DNA of 64,000 nucleotides from Psychroserpens sp. NJDZ02. Lineage in GTDB: Bacteria > Bacteroidota > Bacteroidia > Flavobacteriales > Flavobacteriaceae. A program made the translations under genes and the position numbers. Positions 28,344 to 38,262 of the stretch are shown piece after piece (position 1 is the stretch's first letter; each line of letters starts with the position of its first letter). The DNA lies in NCBI RefSeq assembly GCF_004843725.1, contig NZ_CP039451.1:2734001-2798000 (forward strand), in the 5' to 3' direction. Below the pieces are notes generated by a model, which was not told where the DNA came from, made no database searches, and saw nothing but the letters and a program-made list of their open reading frames with translations.

Positions 28344-29708
28344 TTATTTATTGATGTAAACTGTCTTTATGTTTACAAATTCTAGTATTCCTTCTTTAGA
28401 TAATTCTCTACCATAACCGGAAGCTTTTGTTCCGCCAAATGGTAATCTTGGATCAGATTTAACCATCTCATTAATAAAAAGAGCACCATCAGGAATGTCG
28501 CTTATCTCGTCATAAATAGCTTTAATGTTCTCTGTAAAAATCATAGTCCCTAATCCAAATCTTGAATTTTTGGCTAACGCTAACGCCTCTTTTTTGTCCT
28601 TCGCTTTAATTACTGCCGCTACTGGTCCAAATGTCTCTTCATCAAAAATAGGCATATCAGGTTTTACATTTGTAATAATAGTCGGTTGGTAAAAAGCGCC
28701 ATCTCTAGAATTACCATAATGTAAAGTTGCGCCTTTTTCAATAGATTTTGAGACTTGAGTTTCTAATTCTTTAGCTAAATCCTCTCTAGCCATAACACTA
28801 ATGTAAGTGTCCGCATCTTCAGGATTACCAATTTTTAAATCTTTTACTTTTTGAGTGAATTGTTCTAAAAACGTATCGTAAATTTTTTCGGTGACAATAA
28901 AACGCTTTGCAGCGATACAACTTTGACCATTATTTTGCATTCTAGCGGTAACCATTGTATCTAAATATTTGTCCAAATTAGCGTCGTCTAATACAACACA
29001 AGCATTATTACCGCCTAATTCTAACACTGTTTTTTTTAAGTTTTGACCAGCTAAGGTTGCAATACTTTTTCCTGCTTTTTCACTACCTGTTAAGGTGATT
29101 GCCTTTACTATATCATTACCAATAATAGCATCCATGTCTTCATGGTTAATGATCAATGTCTGAAAGCAACCTTCTGGATACCCAGCGTCTAAAAATAGTT
29201 TTTGTATGGCAATAGCAGTTCCTGTACTATTTGAAGCATGTTTAAGTAAGCCGACATTACCTGCTGTTAATGTGGGGATTGCAAATCTAAATACTTGCCA
29301 GAAAGGATAGTTCCATGGCATTACAGAGAGTATAGTCCCTAAAGGATCGTAACTTATAAAGCTTTCGTGAGCTTCCGTTTTAATGATTTGATCAGATAAA
29401 AATTTATCAGCATTGGCAATATAAAAATCACATAGCTTGGCGCATTTTTCAATTTCAGCAATACTCTGACTTATAGGTTTACCCATTTCGCGAGTCATGA
29501 GTTGTCCAAATTCTTCTTTTTTATCTTCTAGAATATTCGCAACATTTTTTAATAATTTTGCGCGATGTTTAATATCTGTTGTTTTCCAATTATTAAACGC
29601 TTTCTGAGCGTGTTCTAGGATTGTACTTATTTCTGATGCGGTATGATAATTATAGTGTTCAAGGTCTTGTCCTGAATAAGGGTTTTGAGTATGGATTGAC
29701 TGTTTCAT
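28344..29708 (-). CDS. Aldehyde dehydrogenase, succinate-semialdehyde type
   Basis: 454 residues. The ALDH signature is complete: MPWNYPFWQVFRFAIP, TGSEKAGKSIA, the catalytic Glu in LELGGNNACVVLDD, the nucleophile Cys in NNGQSCIAAKRF, and EETFGPVAAV. The length and GQSCIAAKRF place it near NAD-dependent succinate-semialdehyde dehydrogenases (Sad/YneI), though ALDH substrates are hard to call from sequence. No dedicated GABA genes are nearby. Monocistronic, convergent with the tRNA. Confidence 0.87.
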   Translation of the reverse strand: MKQSIHTQNPYSGQDLEHYNYHTASEISTILEHAQKAFNNWKTTDIKHRAKLLKNVANILEDKKEEFGQLMTREMGKPISQSIAEIEKCAKLCDFYIANADKFLSDQIIKTEAHESFISYDPLGTILSVMPWNYPFWQVFRFAIPTLTAGNVGLLKHASNSTGTAIAIQKLFLDAGYPEGCFQTLIINHEDMDAIIGNDIVKAITLTGSEKAGKSIATLAGQNLKKTVLELGGNNACVVLDDANLDKYLDTMVTARMQNNGQSCIAAKRFIVTEKIYDTFLEQFTQKVKDLKIGNPEDADTYISVMAREDLAKELETQVSKSIEKGATLHYGNSRDGAFYQPTIITNVKPDMPIFDEETFGPVAAVIKAKDKKEALALAKNSRFGLGTMIFTENIKAIYDEISDIPDGALFINEMVKSDPRLPFGGTKASGYGRELSKEGILEFVNIKTVYINK

Positions 29709-29829
29709 TTTGCTTTAATTTGTTTTGTTAAAATTATGAATTATCGATAAATAACACTTTTAATAATTGTCATTTAACAAATATTTATCAATTAATTTAC
29801 ATTTTATTTAAGAATAATTAAATGAATGA

Positions 29830-29837
29830 TTTTTAAC
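29830..29837 (+). promoter_or_regulatory. -7 box of the ytxH-holin-like unit
   Basis: TAACTTTG fits TAnnTTTG and lies 76 nt before the YtxH-domain start. The -33 region is not clear. Confidence 0.5.
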
Positions 29838-29913
29838 TTTGTGTCAGTAGGGACGAATAACTATCTACTATAAAATGCAGTTATTTATTAATAATTTAAA
29901 AAAGAAAAAGAAG

Positions 29914-30240
29914 ATGAGTAAGAACACAAATACAGCATTAGGACTTTTATTAGGAGGTGCCATTGGAGCAACATTAGGAATTTTATTTGCACCTGATAAA
30001 GGGAGTAGTACAAGAAAAAAATTAAAAGAAGAGGCTATCGCCACTAAAGATAAAATTGCGAATGAGGCTATACATTTAAAAGATCAAGTGTCAAGTACAT
30101 TAACTTCTCAAAAACATACGTTAGATACGCAATTGGAAAGTATTGTGTCTAGTGCTAGTTATAAGGCAGACGATGTCATAACTTCTTTAGAAAGTAAATT
30201 AAAAGATTTAAAAGCAAAGAATAAAAAATTACAGAAATAG
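29914..30240 (+). CDS. YtxH domain-containing protein
   Basis: 108 residues from MSKNTNTALGLLLGGAIGATLGILFAPDKGS, a glycine-rich membrane hairpin typical of YtxH, followed by Lys/Glu-rich amphipathic helices. The earlier in-frame ATG at 29875 precedes a poly-Lys run and is less likely; the purine run AAAAAAGAAG before 29914 is a plausible binding region. Members are often stress-induced. Heads a three-gene unit. Confidence 0.8.
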   Translation: MSKNTNTALGLLLGGAIGATLGILFAPDKGSSTRKKLKEEAIATKDKIANEAIHLKDQVSSTLTSQKHTLDTQLESIVSSASYKADDVITSLESKLKDLKAKNKKLQK

Positions 30241-30241
30241 T

Positions 30242-30589
30242 ATGACTGTTTTTGAATCTATACAAGACTCTTCAAATCAGGCTATCGATAAAGGAGAAGA
30301 TTATTTAAAGAAATCCCACGAGTACTACAAGCTTAAGGTTTTTCAGCAACTAACAACATCTGTTAGTTTGGTACTGAAGGCCCTTTTAATAGGTGGATTG
30401 GTACTTATAGGATTTGTTTTTATTGCGGTGGGTAGTGCTATTGCTATAGGAAGTATGTTAGATAGTTTTTCTTTAGGCTTTTTAATAGTCGGTCTAGTTT
30501 TTATGTTGTTCTCTGTTATTATTTATTTTAACAGACAACAAATTAATAGTAAAGTTATCCAATCCATTTCTAAAACCTTTTTTGATTAA
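30242..30589 (+). CDS. Phage-holin-family-like small membrane protein
   Basis: 115 residues. An amphipathic N-terminus (about 1-40) and two transmembrane helices (ALLIGGLVLIGFVFIAVGSAIAIG and LGFLIVGLVFMLFSVIIYF) match the holin-superfamily group common in chromosomes. There are no phage genes nearby, so it is unlikely to be a lysis protein. Starts 1 nt after the ytxH stop. Confidence 0.75.
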   Translation: MTVFESIQDSSNQAIDKGEDYLKKSHEYYKLKVFQQLTTSVSLVLKALLIGGLVLIGFVFIAVGSAIAIGSMLDSFSLGFLIVGLVFMLFSVIIYFNRQQINSKVIQSISKTFFD

Positions 30590-30590
30590 T

Positions 30591-30791
30591 ATGACACAAT
30601 TTAAGACTGAAGCAGACATAGAAAGGGAATTGAGAAAACTGAGTTTAGAAAAACAAATTGCTTGGGAAGAGTTAAAAGGAATTAAAGGCGATTTTAAAGA
30701 AGCGATTCAGCCTCCACAATGGTTACAGACAGGGTATCGGATGTTTTCTAAATTTGGAATGATGATGTTGTTAAAAAAGATAATTAAGTGA
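30591..30791 (+). CDS. Small conserved protein, DUF6327-like
   Basis: 66 residues from the ATG at 30591, 1 nt after the previous stop. Charged helical N-terminus (EADIERELRKLSLEKQIAWEE), then QPPQWLQTGYRMFSKFG and a short hydrophobic end. It always seems to accompany the YtxH/holin-like pair in flavobacteria. Function unknown. Confidence 0.6.
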   Translation: MTQFKTEADIERELRKLSLEKQIAWEELKGIKGDFKEAIQPPQWLQTGYRMFSKFGMMMLLKKIIK

Positions 30792-31091
30792 TTTAGAGTT
30801 AAGGCATAGATAAAATAATATTATCAAATTCTTTTGTAATCGTAAATGGTTATAGAAGAATTTTTTTTGCCCCATTTTTTATAGCAAGACATAAATTGAT
30901 ATAACAAAAAAAAATAATATTAAGATATGGGCTCAAGTCTGAAGTCGGTCTTTTAAGCGGATGTCTTAATGACTTCTTAATAGTTATCTTGCTTTGTTAA
31001 TGTCCGTTAAAGTCTTTGTAATAGCATGTTAAAGACTGTTGTCGAGTCTTATTTAGCTTTTATATTTGTCTAAAATTATACATCAGTACTT
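30792..31091. other. Non-coding stretch after the ytxH unit
   Basis: AT-rich, with no ORF or RNA gene that I can support and no clear terminator hairpin behind the last gene of the unit. Confidence 0.4.
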
Positions 31092-31250
31092 ATGCGTTGG
31101 ACCATCTTTTTTATCATGTTAGCCTTTATATCAGCTGTTCTTGGCTTCGGTCATATTATTGGTGGTTTGGCTTTTGTAGCAAAGATTTGTTGCTTTATTT
31201 TTCTGAGTTTATTTGTTGGTAAACTTTATAAAACAATCTCCGAATGTTAA
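31092..31250 (+). CDS. DUF1328-like membrane microprotein
   Basis: 52 codons, ATG to TAA. The start MRWTIFFIMLAFISAVLGFG and the following GGLAFVAKICCFIFLSLFVG reproduce the two-helix DUF1328 (YtjA) pattern, in which LRWAIIFLVIALIAAVLGFGG is usual. It stands alone between the stress-type unit and trxB. YtjA-like proteins are small inner-membrane proteins, often stress-regulated, of unknown mechanism. The family match makes it a real gene in my view despite its size. Confidence 0.7.
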   Translation: MRWTIFFIMLAFISAVLGFGHIIGGLAFVAKICCFIFLSLFVGKLYKTISEC

Positions 31251-31467
31251 CAGGTTAGTGTTTTTATAATCTTCATAAAAATGGAGTCTCTAGTCTTTTA
31301 ATTTCGGCTTGACCCGTGATTTTATTTCTTGAATCTAATTTAATTCAGTTAGAATTTTAACTCAATGTATTTTGGATAAGTAGATTTTAAAAATAATGAT
31401 ATAAGAAGTCCTTATAGCTTAATAATAACTTTTAATAAGTCTAGTGTAAGTTTCCTTATAAAAATTC

Positions 31468-31475
31468 TACTTTTG
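31468..31475 (+). promoter_or_regulatory. -7 box of trxB
   Basis: TACTTTTG, an exact TAnnTTTG match, 22 nt before the ATG at 31498. The same octamer serves ndk. The -33 element is weak. Confidence 0.55.
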
Positions 31476-31497
31476 TAGAAGATAAAACGAATTTAAT

Positions 31498-32481
31498 ATG
31501 TCAGAGACAATAGAAAAAGTAAAATGCTTAATAATAGGGTCTGGTCCTGCAGGTTATACTGCAGCGATTTATGCCGCTAGAGCTAATATGAAACCTGTTT
31601 TATATCAAGGTACTCAACCAGGTGGGCAGTTAACAACGACTAACGAAGTTGAAAATTTTCCTGGATACCCTGATGGAATAACAGGTCCAGCGATGATGAT
31701 GGAATTGCAAAAGCAGGCAGAACGTTTTGAAACAGATGTTAGAAACGGTTGGATTACTAAAGTTGATTTTTCTGGAGAGGTCCATAAAGTTTGGGTTAAT
31801 GAGGAGAAAGAAATCCATTGTGACACCATAATCATATCTACCGGAGCTAGTGCAAAGTATTTAGGTTTAGAGTCTGAACAGAAATATTTGAAATTAGGAG
31901 GAGGTGTGTCTGCATGTGCAGTGTGTGATGGTTTTTTCTACAGAAATCAAGAAGTAGTAATTGTTGGAGCAGGAGATAGTGCTTGCGAAGAAGCACATTA
32001 CTTATCTAAACTATGTACAAAAGTAACGATGTTGGTAAGACGTGATGAGTTTAGAGCTTCTAAAATTATGTCAGAACGTGTTAAAAATACTAAAAACATC
32101 GAAATCTTATTCAATACAGAAACAGAAGAAGTTGTTGGAGATGGTCAGGTTGTAACAGGTGTTAAAGTACTTAATAATAAAACGAAGGACTCCCATTTAA
32201 TTCCTGCTACTGGATTTTTTGTAGCTATTGGACATAAGCCAAATACAGATATCTTTAAAGGATTTTTAGATTTAGATGAAACGGGATATATTATCAATGC
32301 TAAACCAGGAACATCTAAAACGAATATAGATGGTGTTTTTGTAAGTGGAGATGCGGCAGATCACGTGTACAGACAAGCTATTACAGCTGCAGGTACAGGT
32401 TGTATGGCTGCTTTAGATGCAGAACGTTACTTAGCAGCTAAAGATTCTAGTTTTGAAGTAAGTACTTCTAATTACAATTAG
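31498..32481 (+). CDS. trxB: Thioredoxin-disulfide reductase
   Basis: 327 residues. FAD-binding GSGPAGYTAA at the N-terminus, redox-active CAVC in SACAVCDGFF, NADPH-binding VGAGDSACEEA, and the C-terminal GVFVSGDAAD. It transfers electrons from NADPH to thioredoxin. Monocistronic, with promoter and terminator visible. Confidence 0.97.
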   Translation: MSETIEKVKCLIIGSGPAGYTAAIYAARANMKPVLYQGTQPGGQLTTTNEVENFPGYPDGITGPAMMMELQKQAERFETDVRNGWITKVDFSGEVHKVWVNEEKEIHCDTIIISTGASAKYLGLESEQKYLKLGGGVSACAVCDGFFYRNQEVVIVGAGDSACEEAHYLSKLCTKVTMLVRRDEFRASKIMSERVKNTKNIEILFNTETEEVVGDGQVVTGVKVLNNKTKDSHLIPATGFFVAIGHKPNTDIFKGFLDLDETGYIINAKPGTSKTNIDGVFVSGDAADHVYRQAITAAGTGCMAALDAERYLAAKDSSFEVSTSNYN

Positions 32482-32500
32482 AGCTTAAACTTTTTAAAAT

Positions 32501-32537
32501 AAAAAAAACCGAAGCATTTGCTTCGGTTTTTTTATGT
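32501..32537. terminator. Bidirectional terminator between trxB and the GIN-domain gene
   Basis: ACCGAAGC (32508-32515) / GCTTCGGT (32520-32527) extended by A/T runs on both sides, loop ATTT. It can end trxB (+) and the convergent gene (-). Confidence 0.9.
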
Positions 32538-32554
32538 CTTTATTTTTTTTTGAA

Positions 32555-33379
32555 TTACTTCTTTTTTAAGATAGCATTACCTTCAAAATGTTCAATAGTT
32601 ATTTTAGAACTGCCGTAGATTTCCAGTATTGAGGTTCCTGAAGCATTAATCACTAAATTGTCACTCGCAGCAATATTAGCTTTAGCTCTGTTCTCTGCAG
32701 TAACTGTAGCATTTTTTGTCGTCAGATTTTCGCCATTAAATTCTGAAGAATTATCAGCATTTAATATTAAGTTTTCAGTATCACCTTCAATTTTAGCATC
32801 AGCACTTTCTAATAGATCGACTACTATTTTAGAAGCATTTATCAAGGCTTCTACTTTACTGCTGTTGTTTAATTCTAAAGTTGCAGCTTTAGCAGTGATG
32901 TTAAGTTCAGCTTTAGCTTTATCGTTGTTTATTAATTTAAACAAATTACTTTCTATAGTTAAATAGGCTTTCGCGTTTCCAGAAGTAGTAAGTGTTAAAT
33001 CTTTGAAATCTAAACTGCTTGTCGAGCTAATTTCGGCATCTTCCTTAAGCTCGATAGTATTTAATAGATCACTATAATAAACGATAATTTCTAATTTCTT
33101 TTCTTGAAGTCTACCGGTGGTCTTTAAAGTTAGGGTGCTGTCTTGAGAGACAATTTTAATGTATTCATGCAAATTATCATCGGTCATTATAGACACTTTA
33201 GTGGAATCTGATTTGACTAATCTTACTTCAAATTCTTCATTTAAAACCAAACGCTGAAAAGCATTTACGCCAGTCATTTTTGTTGTTAAAACACGACTTC
33301 CTTTTACTTTTTGCTTTTTTTGAGCAAATGTAATAGTAGTCATTAAAATAAAAAGTAGAGGGAGTAATTGTTTTGTCAT
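32555..33379 (-). CDS. Exported GIN-domain (DUF2807) protein
   Basis: 274 residues from MTKQLLPLLFILMTTITFAQ, the best signal peptide; a start at 33406 adds nine residues. The mature part is a repetitive beta-structure with Asp/Ala/Ser-rich turns, as in DUF2807 auto-transporter-adhesin-like proteins: FEVRLVKSDSTKVSI, then many short strands. Envelope-located; the partner is unknown. It lies close to the PspC-PadR pair, which carries a similar beta-rich tail. Confidence 0.78.
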   Translation of the reverse strand: MTKQLLPLLFILMTTITFAQKKQKVKGSRVLTTKMTGVNAFQRLVLNEEFEVRLVKSDSTKVSIMTDDNLHEYIKIVSQDSTLTLKTTGRLQEKKLEIIVYYSDLLNTIELKEDAEISSTSSLDFKDLTLTTSGNAKAYLTIESNLFKLINNDKAKAELNITAKAATLELNNSSKVEALINASKIVVDLLESADAKIEGDTENLILNADNSSEFNGENLTTKNATVTAENRAKANIAASDNLVINASGTSILEIYGSSKITIEHFEGNAILKKK

Positions 33380-33584
33380 TATTAATATAAAATTTGTTAC
33401 GCACAAAGATAAGCAAAAACCATCCCAAACTTTTTTTTAAGCTTGAAATGGCTGGTTTTTTGATTGATTATTTTTGATTTAATTTGATGCCTGTTCTAAA
33501 AAAAAATAGGCACAATGGTTGTTACTAGATACTCGATTACTGTGATCATAGTGATTTTATTTTTTGATTGATGATTAGTACTTA

Positions 33585-35468
33585 TTATTTATTGTCTTTG
33601 TTACTTGTTATGTTAATGCCATCGTCTTCATTAATAGTTACTTTGACGTTTTCTGTACTTGCTTTGGCGCCTTCGTCATTAATGATGACATCTAAATTTT
33701 TGGTTTTTGCGACTAAACCATCTTCATTAACGACTATGATAGCGTCGTCCTGAGTGGTTGTATTAGATTGTTTATTGTTGTTTTCTTCATTATTATCTGT
33801 GTCACAATCCAAACATTCTAATTTGGCGTGTTTTACTAATAAATGTTGCTCTTCCATTCCATTATTTAAAATGTCGTTGTAATAATGGGTATTATTTTTG
33901 TGGTAATTATAGGTGCTTTCTTCGGCATATAAAATACTTCCTTCTGGTAGGTATAAGGTTAATTCAATTTCTTGATCTCTTGATATTTCATTTTTAGGCA
34001 CTGTAAAATAATTATCTAGTATTAAGTTGTTATCTACTAGCGTGTAATTATAATTGATGTTTTTAGCTCTGTTTTTAGCTTTATCAAAGTTGATACCTCT
34101 AGCAGATTTTTTGACTCTAAGCTTAGCGACATTATCCTTTGTCGACTTAACTATTAGTCTGATACCTTGAGAGAATACGACATCATTACCGTTGTCATCA
34201 TTTGTATGTTGTAGACCAAAATCTCTTATAAAACGCTCGGCAAATGTATCATTGTAATTCATGCTAAGGACTAAAGTGTCATTAGTTTTAATGTTAGTTA
34301 ATTGCTGTGTTTTGATGTCTGAAGCCTGCTCTTTATAACTTAAACCTTGTTTTGTACCAACAATAGCTAATCCAATAACGGCCATGATCCATAAACCAAT
34401 TAAGCTGTATTTAGCAACACTACCCATTGGTTTTAAGTTTTTTATTAATATTTTTAAACCTAAATAGATAAAGAAAATAATAGGAATTACACTTACTATA
34501 AATATTAAGACAGGGAATAACCAAAAGAGGCCATCGGTACCATCATATGTTCTTACAAAGTCGGACGTAAAAAATGTAAAATCAGCATCAAAGAAGGTTC
34601 CAAAAATTAAGCCAATGGCTAAGGCTATGATACCAGCAACGCAGGATACAACTAATGCGATACCGATAAATTTTGAAACTATTTTTAATAAAGATGAAAT
34701 CACACCGCCTAGGCTTTCAAAAAACGATTGACTACTTGATTTAATTTTATTAGTATCTATTTTTTTTACTGATTCGGAAAAACTATCAGAGGCTTGTTCA
34801 AACCCTTCTTTAAATTTGTCTGCATGTTTTTGAAAATCTATATTTTTTACATTTTCTGTTACACTATCAAACCCGTCTCTAATTTTTTTTTCGATGTTTG
34901 TAATGGTGACTTCTTCTCCAGTCATGGTTAACTTATCTGCAGTAGACGTCGCTTCTGGAATAAAAACCCATAGTAAGATGTATAAAAACACACCTGTTCC
35001 TGCTCCAAAAATTAAGAGTACCCAAATTAACCTGACCCAAATAACTTCGATATTAAAGTAATGTGCTAATCCAGAGCAAACACCACCAACATAACTGTTT
35101 TCAGTATCTCTAAATAGTTTTTTAGAGTTTACATTTTTAGATTTTGAATACGAGCTTGATTTCGAGTAACTTTTGTGCTCAGGCTCATCTTCAAAAATTT
35201 CGTCATCAACAAGGTAGTCTTCCGGCTGTCCCATAATGGTAATAACATCATCGACTTCTGTATTGCTAATTACTTGACGGTCTGTTTTCATGCGTTCAGA
35301 AAACAATTCTGCTATTCTTATTTCTATATCAGCTATAATTTCAGAACGCCCTTGAGAGTCCGTAAATGAACGTTTTATAGCCTCAAGATAGCGCTGTAAT
35401 TTTAAGTACGCATCTTCATCTATATGAAAAAATATACCTGCTAAATTTATATTGACTGTTTTATTCAT
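33585..35468 (-). CDS. PspC domain membrane protein
   Basis: 627 residues. N-terminal about 1-60 is a conserved MNKTVNINLAGIFFHIDEDA module; the PspC domain follows near 110-165 (LFRDTENSYVGGVCSGLAHYFNIEVIWVRLIW). There are further membrane segments between about 250 and 360 and a large soluble beta-rich C-terminal region. PspC-type proteins sense or buffer inner-membrane stress. It overlaps the padR gene by 8 nt, so the regulator and the membrane protein form one unit. Confidence 0.87.
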   Translation of the reverse strand: MNKTVNINLAGIFFHIDEDAYLKLQRYLEAIKRSFTDSQGRSEIIADIEIRIAELFSERMKTDRQVISNTEVDDVITIMGQPEDYLVDDEIFEDEPEHKSYSKSSSYSKSKNVNSKKLFRDTENSYVGGVCSGLAHYFNIEVIWVRLIWVLLIFGAGTGVFLYILLWVFIPEATSTADKLTMTGEEVTITNIEKKIRDGFDSVTENVKNIDFQKHADKFKEGFEQASDSFSESVKKIDTNKIKSSSQSFFESLGGVISSLLKIVSKFIGIALVVSCVAGIIALAIGLIFGTFFDADFTFFTSDFVRTYDGTDGLFWLFPVLIFIVSVIPIIFFIYLGLKILIKNLKPMGSVAKYSLIGLWIMAVIGLAIVGTKQGLSYKEQASDIKTQQLTNIKTNDTLVLSMNYNDTFAERFIRDFGLQHTNDDNGNDVVFSQGIRLIVKSTKDNVAKLRVKKSARGINFDKAKNRAKNINYNYTLVDNNLILDNYFTVPKNEISRDQEIELTLYLPEGSILYAEESTYNYHKNNTHYYNDILNNGMEEQHLLVKHAKLECLDCDTDNNEENNNKQSNTTTQDDAIIVVNEDGLVAKTKNLDVIINDEGAKASTENVKVTINEDDGINITSNKDNK

Positions 35469-35805
35469 TGTTAGTTGATTTAATTGATGTTACTATATTT
35501 ACTGCATTTTGTAATTCGTTCCAAGTCGTGGTTAATTCCTTTAAAAAAAGATGACCTGTTTCTGTTAAGCCGTAATATTTACGTGGTGGCCCTGAAGTGG
35601 ATTCTTCCCAACGGTAGCTGAGTAATCCTGCATTTTTAAGTCGTGTTAATAAAGGATATATAGTCCCTTCTACAACTAGCAACTTTGCGTCTTTAAGTGT
35701 GCCTAAGATCTCAGCAACATAAGCATCTTCGTCCTTCAAGACTGATAAGATGCAGTATTCCAGAACACCTTTTCGCATTTGTGCTTTTGTATTTTCTATT
35801 TTCAT
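35461..35805 (-). CDS. PadR family transcriptional regulator
   Basis: 114 residues, single winged-helix domain: RKGVLEYCILSVL, VVEGTIYPLLTRLKNAGLLSYRWEES, GPPRKYYGLTETGH. Such small PadR proteins usually repress the neighbouring membrane-protein gene, here the PspC gene with which it overlaps; autoregulation is inferred. Confidence 0.92.
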   Translation of the reverse strand: MKIENTKAQMRKGVLEYCILSVLKDEDAYVAEILGTLKDAKLLVVEGTIYPLLTRLKNAGLLSYRWEESTSGPPRKYYGLTETGHLFLKELTTTWNELQNAVNIVTSIKSTNNE

Positions 35806-35967
35806 AAGTCTTTTCTGGTGTTTTTTACAAGTGTTATGTCATTGGCATTACAGATAGCGATGTTTGGTGATTGTCTTAAAGTTGTTGCGCTTGTCATAGT
35901 TTTGTACACTGTTTCATAATGATTAACTGTTCGTTTTTTGATTGATTGATTGATTAATGCGTACTCG

Positions 35968-36414
35968 TTATTTTATAAATTCTATGGTAAGGGGATACTG
36001 GTATTCTTGTCCATCCTTCGCTTTTAAACTAGCATTGATAATAAAAATTAGTTCTAATATAAATCCAATAACAGCTAATAATCCTAAACTTCCACCAATG
36101 TAAAATAGGGGAGAAGGATCACTAATATTGATATGGATACCTTCAAACGCATGAAAATCTAAAATATCTAAATGGTTAAATAGACTAAAAGCAAAAAAAG
36201 GAATGGTCAGTATGCCTATAATCATAGCGTATAATAAAATGCTAAACTGAAAATTAATAGCTTGCTTACCATGTGTATCAATAAAGTCCGATTTATCTTT
36301 ATTAGCAATCCATAATATGATTGGAGCAATGATGTTTCCAAATGGAAATATAAATCGAGAAAAAGTCGATAAATGAATAAAAGTGGCTAGGTTTTTTTGA
36401 TGATTGGTGATCAT
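35968..36414 (-). CDS. DUF4870 domain membrane protein
   Basis: 148 residues. The pattern FIHLSTFSRFIFPFGNIIAPIILW, KDKSDFIDTHGKQAINFQ and three to four transmembrane helices is the DUF4870 signature. Function unknown; commonly found near PspC/PadR genes as here. Confidence 0.85.
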   Translation of the reverse strand: MITNHQKNLATFIHLSTFSRFIFPFGNIIAPIILWIANKDKSDFIDTHGKQAINFQFSILLYAMIIGILTIPFFAFSLFNHLDILDFHAFEGIHINISDPSPLFYIGGSLGLLAVIGFILELIFIINASLKAKDGQEYQYPLTIEFIK

Positions 36415-36558
36415 ATTTTAAAAGTATATAATAGTTGTCTATGCAAATATATATCTTTAGGAAGGTATTATGCAATACAAAGTACTGTAATTTAACATAT
36501 TTTTAACATAGTGTATTCTCGATTATTTTCAATAATTTAGCTGAAAATAGATTTATAA

Positions 36559-37014
36559 ATGAAGATATCTCCTAGTAAACTCAATACATTCACAATGCTT
36601 AAGTTACCATCAGCCTATTTGTGTGGTGTGCGTACAAAAGTATTAAATGACGAACAGTGCATAACAACGGTAAAACATCGATGGATTAATCAAAATCCTT
36701 TTAAATCTATGTTTTGGGCAGTTCAAGGTATGGCAGCAGAGTTTTCTACTGGTGCGATGATGATAATGAAGATTAAAGCGTCTGGTAAAAAAATATCTAT
36801 GTTAGTTACAACTAACAATGCCACGTTTACAAAAAAGGCAACAGGTAGAATAACGTTTGTATGTAATGATGGTAATAAAGTAGATGATGCTTTAGCTGAA
36901 GCCATTAAAACTGGTGAAGGTCAAACACTTTGGATGCAATCTGTAGGTACAAATGCAGATGGGGTAGTCGTTTCTACTTTTAATTTTGAGTGGTCAGTAA
37001 AAGTAAAAAGTTAG
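36559..37014 (+). CDS. DUF4442 hotdog-fold, putative thioesterase
   Basis: 151 residues. LPSAYLCGVRTKVLNDEQC and NPFKSMFWAVQGMAAEFSTGAMM fit the DUF4442 group of the hotdog superfamily, some members of which are acyl-CoA thioesterases. No catalytic residue can be assigned with confidence. Faces the DUF4870 gene divergently and precedes an AIM24 protein by 60 nt. Confidence 0.72.
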   Translation: MKISPSKLNTFTMLKLPSAYLCGVRTKVLNDEQCITTVKHRWINQNPFKSMFWAVQGMAAEFSTGAMMIMKIKASGKKISMLVTTNNATFTKKATGRITFVCNDGNKVDDALAEAIKTGEGQTLWMQSVGTNADGVVVSTFNFEWSVKVKS

Positions 37015-37074
37015 TATATTATTGTAACAAATAATATAAATAAACAACATATAATAAATTAAAACCTTAGTAAT

Positions 37075-37905
37075 ATGTATCAAAAAAAGGGAGCATCTAA
37101 TAGTAGTTTAAACGCACACGAGATCGATTATGAGATTTTTGGTGAAGAAATGCAATATGTAGAGATTGAGTTAGATCCAGAAGAAGGTGTTATTGCGGAA
37201 GCAGGAAGCTTTATGATGATGGATAATGGTATTAAAATGGAAACCATTTTTGGGGATGGCTCTCAAAATGATACGGGCTTTTTAGGAAAAATATTTGGTG
37301 CAGGTAAACGTTTGTTAACCGGTGAAAGTCTTTTTATGACTGCGTTTTATAATAATCTTACAGGAAAGCGTAAGGTTAGTTTTGCATCACCTTATCCTGG
37401 AAAAATTTTAGCAATAGATTTATTAGAGCATAACGGTAAATTTATTTGCCAAAAAGATGCTTTTTTATGTGCAGCAAAAGGCGTTAGTGTTGGAATCGAA
37501 TTTAGTAAAAAATTGGGTCGCGGCTTATTTGGTGGCGAAGGTTTTATTATGCAAAAACTAGAAGGTGATGGTTTAACTTTTGTGCATGCTGGCGGAACTT
37601 TAGCCAAAAAAGTACTAAAAAGAGGAGACACATTAAGAGTGGATACAGGTTGCATTGTTGGGTTTACACAAGACGTAAATTATGATATAGAGTTTGTTGG
37701 AGGTATTAAAAACACCATTTTTGGTGGGGAAGGTATGTTTTTTGCAAAATTGCAAGGTCCAGGTATTGTTTACATCCAATCGTTACCTTTTAGTAGATTA
37801 GCAGGACGTGTTTTACAGAGTATTCCTAGCGGTGGTAAAACTAAGGGAGAAGGTAGTATTTTAGGTGGTTTAGGGAATTTGTTGGATGGTGATAATCGCT
37901 TTTAG
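37075..37905 (+). CDS. AIM24 / TIGR00266 family protein
   Basis: 276 residues. The family pattern is clear: [53 protein letters not shown], with repeated [22 protein letters not shown] beta-trefoil-like units. Role in bacteria unknown. Likely cytoplasmic. Confidence 0.85.
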   Translation: MYQKKGASNSSLNAHEIDYEIFGEEMQYVEIELDPEEGVIAEAGSFMMMDNGIKMETIFGDGSQNDTGFLGKIFGAGKRLLTGESLFMTAFYNNLTGKRKVSFASPYPGKILAIDLLEHNGKFICQKDAFLCAAKGVSVGIEFSKKLGRGLFGGEGFIMQKLEGDGLTFVHAGGTLAKKVLKRGDTLRVDTGCIVGFTQDVNYDIEFVGGIKNTIFGGEGMFFAKLQGPGIVYIQSLPFSRLAGRVLQSIPSGGKTKGEGSILGGLGNLLDGDNRF

Positions 37906-38052
37906 TTTTGTAATTTTAACGTTGCTTTAACTGTTAAAATTTGATAGGTTTCATTTTTGGATAGCTTTTTATTGTTACCTTTAATCGAAACTTTTAAACT
38001 GTTCGCCTATATTACAACACTACTTTAAATCAACTTAAAAAAAATATTAATT

Positions 38053-38250
38053 ATGGCAAGAGCAATGTTTGAGTACACTAAAACTGTATTGCAAAAAGTT
38101 AGTTTTGACACGTCTTTGTTTTGTAAAGAAGTACAAAAAGCTCTAGAGCGGTTACTACCATATGAGATTGAAGAGCTTAAGCTTTATATAGAATCTCTAG
38201 TGCAACAAAACCCAAAACTAGACCAATGTTTAATTTATTTAAAACCTTAA
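38053..38250 (+). CDS. Small conserved flavobacterial protein of unknown function
   Basis: 65 residues, cytoplasmic, helical: MARAMFEYTKTVLQKVSFD, FCKEVQKALERLLPYEIEELKLYI. It has its own terminator 13 nt downstream. I recall similar proteins in many flavobacteria but know no function. Confidence 0.65.
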   Translation: MARAMFEYTKTVLQKVSFDTSLFCKEVQKALERLLPYEIEELKLYIESLVQQNPKLDQCLIYLKP

Positions 38251-38262
38251 TAAAAAGAGATA

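Noticed and set aside
28142..28354. 70-codon open frame over the tRNA gene
   Set aside because: It runs through tRNA-Pro and its terminator; the tRNA explains the sequence.
30242..30589. Prophage marker (holin)
   Set aside because: No phage structural, lysis or integrase genes nearby; holin-like membrane proteins of this kind are normal chromosomal genes beside ytxH.
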